From: Adiantum capillus-veneris
Lineage: Eukaryota > Streptophyta > Polypodiopsida > Polypodiales > Pteridaceae
Direction of reading: 5' to 3'
Assembly: GCA_014529385.2 (NCBI GenBank)
Contig: CM043957.1
Location: 85,067,881 to 85,131,880, forward strand
Length of the DNA: 64,000 nt
Shown here: positions 1 through 11,440 of the stretch, one piece after another
Layout: every line of letters begins with the position of its first letter
Numbering within the stretch: the stretch's first letter is position 1
Program-made: the position numbers and the translations under genes
Notes under the pieces: generated by a model
What the model was told of the DNA's origin: nothing
The model's input: only the letters and a program-made list of their open reading frames with translations
The model's database searches: none

Positions 1-549
1 GGGGCCCACAGTCACATGGCCTATGTAGATAATGATTTCTTCATTTCTAAATTCTAAAATTTCTCCCCCCTCCTCCCCTATATAAAGAAGGGTCACCATC
101 ACACTAAGGACACACACGCCATCACCAAAGAGCACACTATGCACTGTGTGTGCCTAGTGCACACACACACACCCACACCATCACCATCAGCGCAATCACC
201 ATGCTTGTCTTGAGCATGACCTCTACACCCATGGCTATGGAAGATGAAGGGAAACTAAATGAAGGATGATGGCCATAACCCTCGTGCGAGTCTTTGCCAT
301 CAGCTCCCACCTATCATCCATGTGCTCTACCACTCTCTCCCTTCTCTTTCCCCTACCCTATGCCCCCCCATTTCATCACCTTATTCTCTAAATAAATCTT
401 GAGGTTTTGTGAGTATGTTTTCTTGCAATGTTTTGCCCATGTGAGGTGTGCGGAATCGCCACCTAGTCTTGTGTTTGGAGTGAGCTTGTGTATGTGTGAA
501 GGGTGTGCGGATTTGCCATCCTTCTGTGGTGCCTAAGTACTAAGCCGCT

Positions 550-597
<48 letters not shown>

Positions 598-1210
598 ACT
601 CACTTGATCTCATTCCCCTTCCTCTTCATCATTACTCCCAAGCATCCATCTCTCTTGGATGAAAACTTTGTTATGGTGGTGTGCTGTTTGCGTCCTAGCC
701 GCTGAAGCTAGGTGGTGCCCCCTGTTTGCTTCACCATGACAGGCTCGAGGCGCGCCATTCGGTCCCCGGTGTTTTAGAGGCCGTCGGGGTTCGGGGTTCG
801 CTTTGCTCCCGTCAATGCGAAGTTAAATTGCTAATGAACATGTAAATGGCACACCCAAAAGATACCCATATAAAGAGCAAAGAAACTGAGTGCCATGTGA
901 GTAGAATCAGAAGCATTAGCAAGGATTGAGAGAGTGGGTAGGCCAAACAAAAGTCAATGAAGCAAGCAGAGTTAAGAGAAGAACAACCAACTACAATTGA
1001 GGACCTCAAAGCAAACCACAACAAACAAGAGTGATCAACTTTAATACAATAAACGCACAAGGAGTGAAGGAGATATTCATACAAAATCTTGAACCATGCC
1101 CACCAGAGCAGTAGAAGGAGAGGGTATATGAGACAATGATGGGGAACATCAAGTTTAGGGTTAAGGAGTTGGCTAGTAAGATCAAAACTTGATTTGAGAA
1201 CCATTGACCG
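1..1210 (+). other. Non-coding, LTR-like stretch
   Basis: No credible gene is visible. On the + strand a TATA-like box (ctatataaag, 78-87) lies upstream of an AATAAA signal (391-396), the order seen in the U3-R part of an LTR. A CA-rich tract lies near 160-177 and a long TC tract at 553-594. Short open frames at 812-1204 have no recognisable domain. It could be a partial LTR in + orientation; no matching second copy, primer site or TG/CA ends were identified, so the assignment is weak. Confidence 0.35.
553..594. repeat. (TC)n microsatellite
   Basis: About 21 uninterrupted TC dinucleotides, read directly from the sequence. Confidence 0.95.
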
Positions 1211-2370
1211 TCAGCTTACAAAATGATAGCATTTGATCCTAGACCCATTGACTAAGGGCAACGGAACTCCTTCTAGGGTGGATAATTGTACGGTCCCCTT
1301 GGGATAGAATCTCTTGCACCTTGTATGGTCCTTGCCAAGCTGGGACCAACTTCTTTGCTTTTTTTTAACAGTGTCAAGCTTGATAAAGTAGCATTGATGA
1401 TCCATGCATGTTTTTTGGCTTACGGAGATGGCGATCATGCCATGCTTTGTGACGAATCTACTCTGTTTGTAGAGCCTGAGAAGCCAATCTTTGGCTTTCT
1501 TCCAAAAGGTAGAGACAAAAGACAGAGGCAGAACCCAAATCCCCATTGGCACGCAGACTACCTACTCGTGGAGATCGTGAGTTGAATTTGAAGGGCGCTA
1601 TCGCTTCCAAACCAAATGCTAACTGAAATGGGGTGTGATTGGTTACTCTGAAAGAAGTATGATATTCCCAAAGGGTGCCGTGGATAGCTTGGGCCCAAGA
1701 TGCTGGATGGAGATGACATGATTTCCACAGAAGGGCTATCACAACCTTGTTGGTGCTCTCAATCTGCCCATTCACTCTAGGATAATAGGAACAAGACTTA
1801 CGATGAAAAATCTTGTAGTTTGTGAGAAAGGTTGCAATCATTTCATTAACAAAGTGACTGCCCCTATCACTGGTGATCTCTAGGGGACATACAAACCTGC
1901 ACAAGATATTTTCATACAGAAACATGGCTACAGTATTGTCAGTTGTTGCGAGTACCTTTGTCCACTTGGTTGCATAATCTGTAGCCACCACCAGATACTT
2001 CTGGTTACCTGGTTGGGCAGGGGGAGCAATTGGACCCACAAAAATCCATGCCCCATCTCTCAGAGGGTTGCTATGCCATAGAGACCTGCAAAGCATGGTT
2101 GGATTGCTTGCTTGGTTTAGGTCCACATCGCTAACACACATCAAAGACTTTTACATAGGCAATTGGATCCCAAAAAACATAGGGCCACCATAGACCACTC
2201 TGGAGAATCTTTTGGGCGGTGATATGACCAAGGTAATGGCCACTAGTGGGACCACTGTGGGCATCCTCTAGAATATAAAATTCATAAAGGGAGACACACC
2301 ACCTCAGAACACCATCTGGTCCTGACTTGTAGAGCTGGCCTCCAATTAGAGTGAATGGCCTAGAATTCAA
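1211..2370 (-). pseudogene. Integrase of element C (H2C2, DDE core, C-terminal domain)
   Basis: The retroviral-type integrase would join element cDNA to host DNA. Reading leftwards, the H2C2 module (2131-2370) carries GHYLGHITAQKIL followed by LWWP. The core (1458-2144) keeps all three catalytic acids in context: ATDYATKW (D), TSDRGSHF (D) and NGQIESTNK (E). The C-terminal domain (1211-1552) ends in GTVQLSTLEG and VNGSRIKCYH, a familiar gypsy integrase tail. The three pieces lie in different frames, so the gene is broken although the catalytic triad survives. Confidence 0.85.
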
Positions 2371-2405
2371 TAGTAGTCATCTCTTTTGCATTGGAGATGC
2401 ATTCT

Positions 2406-3650
2406 CTAGGTAGAGGCCAATAGATAGAAAATGCAAGACATTGCCGTACCATTCCGGAGTGGTATCCACCTTAAAGAGACTGCTATCAAGAAAGTCCTAC
2501 TCAACCCATGTAGGTGCTGCACCAGTTTGAATGCAAGAGAGGTGGTCACCAAGGACATGATGTTTGCTAGGTCTGAGTACCACTTCGAAATCAAGCTCTT
2601 GAAATAAGAGTAGCCACCACCATACTCAACCTGCAACTTGCGCCTTATAGTGTAGGGCATGGTGATCAATAATAATTGTGAAGTGGACCCCTAATAAATA
2701 ATGGCAAATTTTTTGTAGAGCATACACAATAGCCAAACCTTCCCTTTCTGTGGTGCTATAGTTGCGCTCTGCTTTGGTGAGCAAGCGACTTGCATGGTGA
2801 ACATGGCGATTTAGGTTGTACTCCTTACTAGGCTGAGTCAGCACAAGGGCCACAGCCAGTTGACTGGCATCAATATGCACATGAAAAGGGAGAAACCAAT
2901 GAGGAGCCACTAGAATTTGTGCTTTAGTGAGGTATTTTTTGAGGTATGCAAATGCTTTAGCCTCACGTTTGGACCATTGGAAGGGTACTGTAGCACTGGT
3001 GAGTTGGGTCAATGGTTGAGCCACCTTTGCATACATGCGTATAAACCTACGATGATAGCATGTGTGGCCTACAAAGCTCTAAACACTTTTTGGGTTGATG
3101 GGAGGAGGTAACTTTAAGATGGCCACTATCTTCTCTGGGTCAAGTGCTAAAACCTTTAGCAGACACCACATGGCCTATAAGTGTGCCTTTAGTGACCAAA
3201 AAATGACATATGTCTGGATTGAGCTTTAGGCGTGCCTCTCTACACCTGAGGAAGACAGAAGACAGCTGAGCAAGGTGCTCCTCTAGATTGTATCTCATAT
3301 TGTGTGATTGAAGGAAGGTGGAGCATTTTTCAACCCAAATGACATTCTAGTGTAGTTGAAAATATCTCACGGAGTCACAAAAGTTGTTTTGATATGATCA
3401 CCTAGATGTATGCCCAACCGATTGTATCCACTAAACCCATCCATGAAATTGTACAATACATGCCCTGCCACATCTTTGAGCACATGCTCAGTGAAGGGTG
3501 TGGGAAAATTGTTTGGGATAGTTACCTTGTTCAGAATGGGTAATCGACGCACACACGGATTTTATTAGATTTCTTCTTAGGTGCTATCACCATAGGTGAT
3601 AACCACTCAGAGTGCTCCACATGTACAATGATCCTTGCTTCTTGCATTTT
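2406..3650 (-). pseudogene. Reverse transcriptase and RNase H of element C
   Basis: This part copies element RNA to DNA and removes the RNA strand. The N-terminal RT motif WLSPMVIAPKKK and a following CVDY lie at about 3540-3645, out of the main frame. FMDGFSGYN and KTTFVTP lie within 3367-3552. The segment 3037-3366, where the YxDD motif should be, is disrupted. RNase H (2626-3036) shows VHIDASQLAVALVLTQPS, then ERNYSTTEREGLAIVYAL and a later IIIDHHAL. Frameshifts and stops make it a pseudogene. The family assignment is firm because several independent motifs occur in the right order. Confidence 0.85.
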
Positions 3651-3651
3651 T

Positions 3652-4894
3652 CTAGCTCTGACTTGACAACTTCAACATAATTTGGGTTGAGCTTGTAAGC
3701 TCCGGCTTAGCCCCTTCCACCAGAGGGATAATATGGACACCCAATTCTGGTGATGTCCCTTCCAAATCCTTGTAGGAGCAAGCAAAAAAAACTTTAAAAG
3801 AGTGCATGAAAGAGACTACTTGATCGAGTAGCACGGGATGCTCCCATAACCAAGCGGCTAAGAGGATATTTTGAGGGTTGTCAGGGTCGCCCAAGTTGAC
3901 TTCTTTGACTGAGTCAGGAGGTGTGGCTAGAGAGGGTGCCTCAAAAAGTGAAGAGTGAGATGCCTCCTGGAGATTTGAGACATCATGGGCTGGTGTTTGA
4001 TCCATTGGAAACTCCGCATACTCCTCTTGTAACCATCTTGGTGGAAGATCCTCGAAGGGTAAGTCTTCAGACACAACAAAGTGCTTTGGAGTGGGTGGGG
4101 CATCAGACCCAAGGGGTGTTGAGGGAAGAGGTGGAATGTTGGCGAACTCATGTAGAGGAGATTCCTTTCCCCTTCTATGATGTGTTATAGGTTCACCAAG
4201 GCCGATGGCTTCCATCAGGGTAACACTTGAAGCATGATCATTAGGGACTAATGCACTTGCTTGTGGGATCGATACACTTTCTTCTCGATGACTTGGGTCA
4301 CTGGTTTTTGCCTGAGGATCTGAGAAAGAGGGTGTATCCACTGGCAAGGCTTGAATAGAGACCACATAGCATGGAATCAATGTGGTAGCTTCCAACCACT
4401 ACAGTAGGTCTTCAACAGACCCGTAAACAGGGGTAGGCTTCTTGAGGTCGGGATTGGACTGGGATCCATGCCTCCTTCAAGTCAAATTGGTTGCATGGAG
4501 GAATGAGGAGTATATATCCACATGGAATTGTTTCCCCAATCATGAAGTGCCTTAGTGTGCCTCAACCATGGTCTACAATAAGCAAAGGAAATCCTCCCTC
4601 CACTTGGAGAAGACTGACCACCACAACATCCAAGCTAAAGGTAAAGTCTTGCACCTTCACAAGCACCTTGTCTATTATGCCTACTGAATAGACTATCCTC
4701 TGGTCGGCCAATGTAACAATGAATGGAGTAGGGTGGGTAGGCTGCAGACCTAAATCCAACGTAGTGAACTCTGGAATCAGAATGATCCCAGATCCACCAT
4801 CCACTATGATTCCATATAATTGATGCCCAAGAATAGATACAGTGATACAAGGACTATTGTAATCGGTGAGGGGAGCGGCTGGATAGGAAATCAT
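3652..4894 (-). pseudogene. Aspartic protease and acidic linker of element C
   Basis: The protease (4562-4894) would cut the Gag-Pol polyprotein. It shows GIIVDGGSG, the plant gypsy form of the D-S/T-G active-site loop, and later VTLADQRIVYSVG. Between it and RT, an open frame at 3652-4395 of about 247 residues is rich in proline, serine, glutamate and aspartate. It has no domain I recognise and sits where many plant gypsy elements carry a low-complexity linker. The two parts are in different frames. Confidence 0.7.
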
Positions 4895-4909
4895 GTAAAA
4901 CTCTGAGGG

Positions 4910-5606
4910 CTATACGAGGAGGTGCCCGGTACTAGGCCCTGCACCCGGGTACAGAGATTGAATGGCTGAGAGGGTGTCACTTCTGAGGGTTGCATCGAGC
5001 CGGAGCATATCATAAAGGGACACTTGCTGAAATGTGTTCTTCAAGATTGCTTCTGTTGTGGGCTTAGCTCCTTCAATCTGGGCTTCCTTTAGAGCTTTGA
5101 CTTGTTCCACATCCGCCACTACTTCTAAGAAGGCTCCATCAAGGTTAGATAGCATAGAGATTGGCCTACTCTTAGCACCATTGAAGGGCTCGTCAATTGG
5201 GTCAAGTTGTGGAAGTGGAGATGGATGAGATGGACCTGTTGGCAAGCTGAGACCAAGAGTTGTTCTTTGTGCTCAAGTGACGTCAGCGGGCTCCCCCACT
5301 TGTTGTGGACTAACTTCATGAGTAGAAGGTGGATGGCTAAAGGATGGTGTTCACTGCGATCAGATTGATCTTTGAGAATGTGAAATCTTGTTGGTTTTGA
5401 GTTGGCCCTGAAGATGAGGATGCCCTTTTCTTGGGACAATCCTTACTATAGTGGTCCTTAGACTCTGGACAATGACAACAAGGAGAAGACCCTTCATGTA
5501 AAGGACACTTTCTTTGGTAATGCCCATATTCTCCACATCTATAGCATAATATTGGCCGGTTTGATGGACAAAACAGGGGACGAGATGGTCTCTGATCTTG
5601 TTGCAT
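4910..5606 (-). pseudogene. Gag C-terminus with two zinc knuckles, element C
   Basis: The piece at 5337-5606 has two CCHC-type knuckles in tandem: CYRCGEYGHYQRKC and CCHCPESKDHYSKDC. These bind the element's RNA during packaging in the virus-like particle. The downstream piece (4910-5245) is in another frame and has no clear motif. The N-terminal capsid part expected to the right is not found; the sequence becomes AT-rich non-coding near 5640, consistent with a deletion or insertion within gag. Confidence 0.75.
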
Positions 5607-5640
5607 GGAGTTGGAAGCTCGGGGGATTCACTCTATGTAC

Positions 5641-7204
5641 AAAATGGGACGCCACCTGCGAGCGGACAACTTTGATAAAACCCCTATATACGACTCATAT
5701 CAGGGAATATGACCCCCCTTTTTACACTTATATGACAATCAATGTAGAAAACTATCATACCCCTATCTTACATATAAAATTTAGCTCATATGATCTAGCT
5801 GAGTAAAACTCGTCAAAGAGCGTGCAACATAGTGACTAGCAATGTACTAAGGAACCACTTCTATTGATAACTAGATTTACTCTCAATGTGTCTTAGTTTG
5901 ACTTTCAAACAATATGCCCATTCAGCCTACACTTTAGCTACTCGTCTAATTCTGACCCATCTAAATTACTCAAAAAACATGGTTATAAAGTTTTGTTAGG
6001 TTCTCCATGTAAATTTGCATCTTTAAAAACTCTTTATAGCTTTCATCTCTCAACCAATTAACTATAGCCACAAAACAAGCAATTTATATAAAGTAGTGTT
6101 AGCACTTGTATGTCTCTTTGTAGATATCGACTCACAAGTTCGAGGGAAGACTCTTTTGGGAAGCCATGATTTTGAAACACAAAACCCCCCTCTCATTTTT
6201 CCCTTTTCTCACTTCTAATACCCCCTCCCTTAATTTTAAGCTTGGGGGATAAATTATTGGGGACCTGCCCCTAACTTATATGCTTATGTAACTTGTAAAT
6301 AAAACCCCCTCCCCTGCACTTACGTGGTGTGGTAAATTTTCCATGGTGAATCCCCCGGGGTTGGAAGCTGAGGTCTAGAAGCTTTGAGGGGCTGAGGGAG
6401 CATGAGTATGATAAAAATTTTGAGACAGAAAAGTACCTGACATACCTTGGATAGTAGGGGTATTGAGTAAAGGTGGCATGTAATTTGGATGGCCAGAGGG
6501 GGCAACCTTATTGGATGTTGGTGCTAGCCCTTGTTGGAGAGATGGACCCGTTGAAATCCTTTCTATGCTCTTTAAGGAGTGACTTCTCAAGTAGTTTCAT
6601 GAAAAATAGATTGGCACAGTCTTTGCATGCCTGTGTCTATCATTGATAGGAAAACATCCCTATAATCTCCTGTGGGGTTTGGCGCAAGGATTGGCAGCTT
6701 CTTTCTTTTCCACAGAAGATCCTCTTGTCACTTTATATTCCTTTTCGGTCATGTGAACCTCATATTGCCTCCAGAGTCCAAGGTGTATAGATGCAAGGAT
6801 AGGGATGCTTTAGATGAGGCTAAAAAGGCCATGAAATCCTATATGCACTAGGTTTGTATCATACACTTTGGCCATTCATTCATAGTCCATTGTGATAATC
6901 AGGATACAAAGATGAAGTAATCCACATCACCTAGTGTATCATGTCAAAGTTCACTACGATGGTACACCATAGATCATGGCTTGGGATGCTTAAGTTTGTA
7001 TGCATGAATACAAAGCAATAGGCAAGGACATAAAGTATGTGAGTGCATTTCTTATCTCTAGAGAAATCCACATAGCCACATATTTCTTTTTATCCTACTC
7101 AAAGATCTTGCCATGTAATATCTTCTAAGAAGTAAGGAGGAGACGTTTGGATACAAGTACAACTTGCTAATGCTTTTGGAGTAGATTGAGGAGAATGGAC
7201 CTCA
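5641..7204. other. No recognised gene
   Basis: AT-rich sequence with short open frames only. A pyrimidine-rich stretch with several C6-C7 runs lies at about 6185-6240. Minus-strand frames at 6320-6590 are proline-rich and could be a scrap of element C gag, but I see no motif. Segments near 5612-5630 and 6340-6370 both carry GTTGGAAGCT next to a C/G run, so 5640-6340 may be a later insertion into gag; ends and target duplication were not resolved. Confidence 0.3.
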
Positions 7205-7584
7205 GGACTAAGTAACACGGGGTCTTCAATGATGACCCCGTCATGGGATCCACGGCAAGTAGCTATGCACCCAGAACACAAGGTATGTTCGGCCGTATGA
7301 TTTTAAACGGACGTGTCCCAGTTTACTTTTTCTGTCTTAGTTTACTTTTTCCCGTAGAAGTTTAGGTTATATAGTTAATTTCTCGCCTTGTTGACACCGA
7401 AATGCACGCACATGTGTGGTTAGCTCATCATGTTGCAGTGGCCAAGGTGGTGGGTTCTAATCGCCGGAAAGACGTTGACTTGCATTTTTTGTTGGACATC
7501 CATCTCCCTTGAGATTCACACATGGCACGCCCATCGTCGATCCCATGATGGGGTCTTCTTAAAGACCCCGTGTTCTTTAGTCAC
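7205..7584. repeat. Inverted repeat, two 49-bp arms around 282 bp
   Basis: The arm at 7205-7253 is the reverse complement of the arm at 7536-7584 at roughly 85 percent identity by eye, with one gap. Each arm contains its own short palindrome (ggggtc..gacccc). The arrangement resembles a foldback or MITE-type element, but no target duplication was found outside the arms. Confidence 0.65.
7411..7470 (+). other. Possible tRNA-derived SINE promoter (A and B box-like)
   Basis: tggttagctcatc (about 7417-7429) resembles an RNA polymerase III A box. gggttctaatcgcc (about 7452-7465) resembles a B box (GGTTCRANTCC) with a mismatch. The spacing of about 35 bases fits a tRNA or tRNA-derived SINE. A cloverleaf cannot be drawn with confidence, so this is not called as a tRNA. 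It lies between the arms of the surrounding inverted repeat. Confidence 0.25.
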
Positions 7585-9385
7585 GTTGATGGAGCAAAAG
7601 ATGTCGTGCGCACACTCACACACCTAGAAAACTCAACACAACACAAGGAATTTAAATTCCTCACCTCACTCACCACCACTTAAAAGCTCCCTAATAATTC
7701 TACCCACAAGCTCAATTCAAACTCCAAACGCCTCGACCTACAAGCCTTTGCCTGCCCGCAAACACTACAAGGTGAGTCGAGGTGATCAACCTTGGAAATC
7801 ACGCTTAATGGTGAACAAAATATACAAGGAAAACCATTGAAAACCCAAAAAATCCAGCCACAAAAGGACACTCTCAAACCATTGCAAAGCCTTCACCAAA
7901 CTCCACTCTGTTGGACTCTTTGGAGTATCGCCAACCCTAATGGCACCGATACAGGGTCACATAGTCTTGAAGAAAGCCGCACCTTCTTCCCTCAATTCCT
8001 CGCACACACACATCCATGGAAACCTCAGAACTTCCATAGACTCTCCCAAGTGCAAAATTGAAGAGAGAAAGCTCTCATTCACTCCTCCACACACTCGAAA
8101 ACAGGACGCGAACGCGACGGGACTACACTAGACCACCTGTAGGAACCCTACTTCCTTCCCCACATAGAGAGGTGAAAGTGCCCAAACCTGGCTTCCAAAA
8201 TGCTCTATCATCCCAAGAACTCACGGAAGCAGCACTGATGTGGAAATTTGATGCCTTTTCACACCATTTTTGACCATTTTTTGACCTTTTTTGGCCCAGT
8301 TTTGACACCCAGTGGGCATTTTTCATGGGAAAAACCCCGAACGGACTCCAAAATTCACCAAATTTTGTACGCTTGATCCTCAATACCCAAATCACTTTTC
8401 CACATCCCCATATTCTATTTTTGACCACTTCTAGGGCGGTGCACGCATCACCGCAGATCAGGCGCCGCAAATAGACAGTTACCGCATGTGTCAAAATTCT
8501 CGAGCGGGATGAGAGTACCCACACTTTTCACCTGCATTATTTACATTCTAGAAAGCTCAAACACCTTATCTTGAACCAAAATAAGCCACCGAAAACCATA
8601 TCCAAGGCCCCGATACCCTATACGGGCATGTACACATGTCCGATTGCTAGCGCGCGAACCTGACTATTCACAATGTGTACACGTACGTTGCATCCTTTTT
8701 CGAACTTGAAACCACTTTACAAAGCTCCCAAATGCATGTATTTACATCTTTTTGTACATATGACCATGCATATACATGCTACTTTGTACACACCAAAAGC
8801 GGTCTATCAACATGGGAGGATGGACACATTCTAACTGGGATGCATTTCCATGAGATGATGTCTTCTTGCTTCCAAGTTTCCTTTTGTAGGATATATTTGA
8901 AATTTATTTCTATAAGTACTGTTATGACACTAATTATGGTTTTCAAGTTTGTGCTTGTTTTGTGAATAGAAATTTTTATAAGAGCTATATCTTGGCTTAA
9001 TAGTTGAAGGCCAAAATGTAATCATACAAAGGACATAAATCTGGTCGCAAATGTGCATGCCAACACACAATCAAACAAAAAAGCATATACAAATGGTCTA
9101 CAAGATGTAAATGGAACAGAACTTTCTTTTTGTAACTCTTGAGTGTAAGTTGTGAGTGTGTTATCCGTTGACCATGCTTTGCTACCAATTTGACATAATT
9201 ATAATTCTCGCCATGGGTTTTTTCCTAGACACAAGGAGGTAAGGAGCTTATGGTCACCATCCAACCAGAGAGGGCTAGAGAATGTATAATGCATTATGCA
9301 ATGATGAACATCCTAAGAATTATCACAAGAAGATTTAGAAATTTTCTCATGTAGGAAAATGGAGTCTTTTTTAGTGTTTTTCATA
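7585..9385. other. No recognised gene
   Basis: Open frames such as 8123-8524 (-), 7792-8061 (+) and 8675-8965 (+) have no domain, no repeat and no supporting neighbours. The stretch 8260-8400 is T/A-rich and looks like decayed repeat or LTR sequence. Nothing else is supported. Confidence 0.4.
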
Positions 9386-9528
9386 CATCATGAGCTTTTG
9401 CTCGAGAGGCACCACATACCTAGCTAGGTACGATTGGGGGCAGGGGATCACCGCCCCGGGCCGACGGTCCCCTGCCCCAATTGTACCTAGCTAGGTATGC
9501 GATGCCTCTCTCACAGAAGCTCATGATG
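9386..9528. repeat. 143-bp hairpin (foldback/MITE-like element)
   Basis: Two arms of about 60 bases are near-perfect reverse complements: the left begins catcatgagct, the right ends agctcatgatg. Each carries the palindrome cctagctagg, and the tip is very GC-rich (ccgccccgggccgacgg). A transcript would fold into one long hairpin, so this is either a small foldback transposon or a small-RNA precursor-like locus. No target duplication was clear at its edges. Confidence 0.85.
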
Positions 9529-10492
9529 TTGAGGTAAGTCACAATGTGAGAATTATTGTGAGAATATATCCAAAACTTCTTGTGTATAACTTATGACTAG
9601 TTATACAGTAGTGGCTTGCCTTTCTACACTAGCTTACCTCTATAGAGCCACTTTGACTTTGAACCCCCTCTTCCCTAATCCTTTGACACTCACTCTTTGT
9701 TCGATCATAGATCTACTATCAGCAGAAGCGATACTAAAGATCCCATTATAGACTTTGCAAAAAATTTCTAGGGTTTTCTAGTTCATATTTATGGATTGTG
9801 GTTTTGATCAACACATATCCTTATCACAAGATGGTGTGTATAGAGCCCACATGGAAATTTTCCATAGATTTATCTTTGCTCTATGAACACCTTAGATCCC
9901 CCATGAACAAACCATTTCCTAACATATGTGTTCTCAACTTTGCGCCCATCATTTTTGGATGGTCTTGGATCTTATGATGAATATTAATTTGGTCCAATCT
10001 CCATTAACTAGCTGATCCAAAGCATCAGCTTACTTCTAGTCCTTGAGGTGTTCAAATACACATAAACCCCAGAGCAATGTACACACATTAATCATGCTTA
10101 AACAATCCATCAACAAACTTCCCAACTAGCAATTCCATGCTATACTCACATGATATAAAGCCATATTGGAAGCCCCCATAAAATTAATCATGGAATAAAG
10201 GGGACATTAAAGAGTGAGAAACTAGCGCAATAGAGTCTCATAAGGGCAACACTGACTCCATAATCATCATGAAAGAGGATGTAAGGAGCTCTTCGTCAAT
10301 GACTCAACCATAAAGTAGAGGGAAATAGAGAACAATCATTTTTTTAATTTTTCTTTTTTAACCAATGTAGGGCGTTAATAAATTAGAAGAGAAACAAAAA
10401 GGTTACATCTGTTTGCTCAGGGAGGGAGCATTGGATAACAAACATAGGGCCATACTGGCCAATCAAAAGGAATTCAAATAGATTTACTACAC
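9529..10492. other. No recognised gene
   Basis: AT-rich sequence without convincing open frames, element ends or repeats. The reverse-transcriptase remnant to its right ends abruptly near 10493, so part of this may be decayed retroelement sequence. Confidence 0.3.
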
Positions 10493-11175
10493 TCAGGTAA
10501 CAAGCTTGTACATTGGGCAAGCTATCTTGGCAAAGTTTAAAATAAACTGCCTGTAATAGCCAACATGGCCCATGAACCTTTGAACTCCTTTATATTTTGT
10601 AGGTGGTGGCAAATTGGAAATGGCCTTAATTTTTCTCTTATTTGTGGAAATCCCATTTTTTGACACTATATGCCCTAAAATGACTCCATGTTTAACCCAA
10701 AATTTGCATTTGAAAGGGTTTAATGAGATGTGATACAATCTGCACTTTTTAAACACTTTTCATAAACATGATAGATGTTCTTTCCAAGAGGAATAAACAC
10801 AAAGGTCATCTAAGAAAGCTTCACAAAACTCCCTCAAATATTCTCTAAAAGCAGTGTTTATTCATCTTTGGAAGGTAGCAAGGCATTGGTTAAGCCAAAA
10901 GCCATAACACAAAATGCGAACACTCCAAATTTGGTTATAAAAGCAGTTTTAGCTTGCTCCTCTGGTGCAATTGTGGTTTGATTGTAGCCAGAGTACCCAT
11001 CTAGAAATCTATAATCTTCCTTCCCTGCAACTTTTTCCACCACATGTTTGAATATAGCAAGGGGTAATGGTCTCTCCTAGTGGCGGCATTGACCTTCTTG
11101 AGATCCACACACACTTTGAGTTTCCCATTCTTTTGTGGCACAATAACTATTGGAGACACCCATTCTGAGTGCTCA
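10493..11175 (-). pseudogene. Truncated Ty3/gypsy reverse transcriptase (fragment D)
   Basis: Reading leftwards, motifs appear in RT order: WVSPIVIVPQKNGKLK with CVDLKKVNAATR (about 11090-11170), then FLDGYSGYNQ and KTAFITKFGVFAFCVMAFGLTNA (in 10858-11043), then the catalytic FLDDLCVYS (about 10785-10810, other frame). After these come ILGHIVSKNGI and MGHVGYYRQFI (10493-10756). FLDD stands in for YxDD. RNase H and integrase are absent on the left and protease on the right, so this is a fragment of a Tat/Athila-like element, closer to element G than to A or B. Confidence 0.85.
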
Positions 11176-11189
11176 ATAGGGTATATGAA

Positions 11190-11440
11190 TACGTATTTAA
11201 CAAGCTGGATTCATTAGGTAGGGTCATTGTTGGACTGGTTTAGCCATGCTATTCATGGGAATTGTGTGTTGCACCACGGAAGGTGGAACACCTTTCATAT
11301 CATGATATGCCCCACTCAATTCTATCTCATTTCTCTCACACAATCACCCATGTGTGATGTTTCCATGCCCTAGCCATGTCGCTACCATCCTTGGATTGAT
11401 AATTTTGTTGATTCTTTGGAGCTATTCTACAAAGGAGATA
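11190..11440. other. Remnant resembling the end of the H LTR
   Basis: About 75 bases ending ttgataattttgttg..ttggagctat.ctac (around 11365-11433) match, with substitutions, the sequence at about 38235-38312, at the right end of retroelement H's LTR. The match stops where the truncated LTR of element B begins. It is probably the target sequence into which B inserted, or a second copy of the same repeat family. Confidence 0.45.

Larger units (their letters stand above)
1211..5640 (-). mobile_element. Decayed Ty3/gypsy retrotransposon (element C)
   Basis: On the minus strand the domains run in Ty3/gypsy order: zinc knuckles, aspartic protease, reverse transcriptase, RNase H, H2C2 zinc module, integrase core and integrase C-terminus. 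Reading frames shift several times, so no polyprotein could be made. The protease has the DGGSG form and the RT has FMDGFSGYN, as in plant Tat/Athila-like non-chromoviruses; no chromodomain follows the integrase. LTRs were not identified on either side, so the outer limits are only those of the coding remains. The gag N-terminus is missing or unrecognisable beyond 5640. Confidence 0.85.

Noticed and set aside
812-1204. 130-residue minus-strand open frame with hydrophobic stretches
   Set aside because: Antisense composition effect; no family features and no partner next to it.
7411-7470. Complete tRNA gene
   Set aside because: A and B box-like words are present, but acceptor and anticodon stems cannot be drawn, so it is kept only as a weak SINE-like site.
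8123-8524. 133-residue minus-strand open frame
   Set aside because: No domain, odd composition, and lies in T/A-rich decayed repeat; no neighbour supports it.
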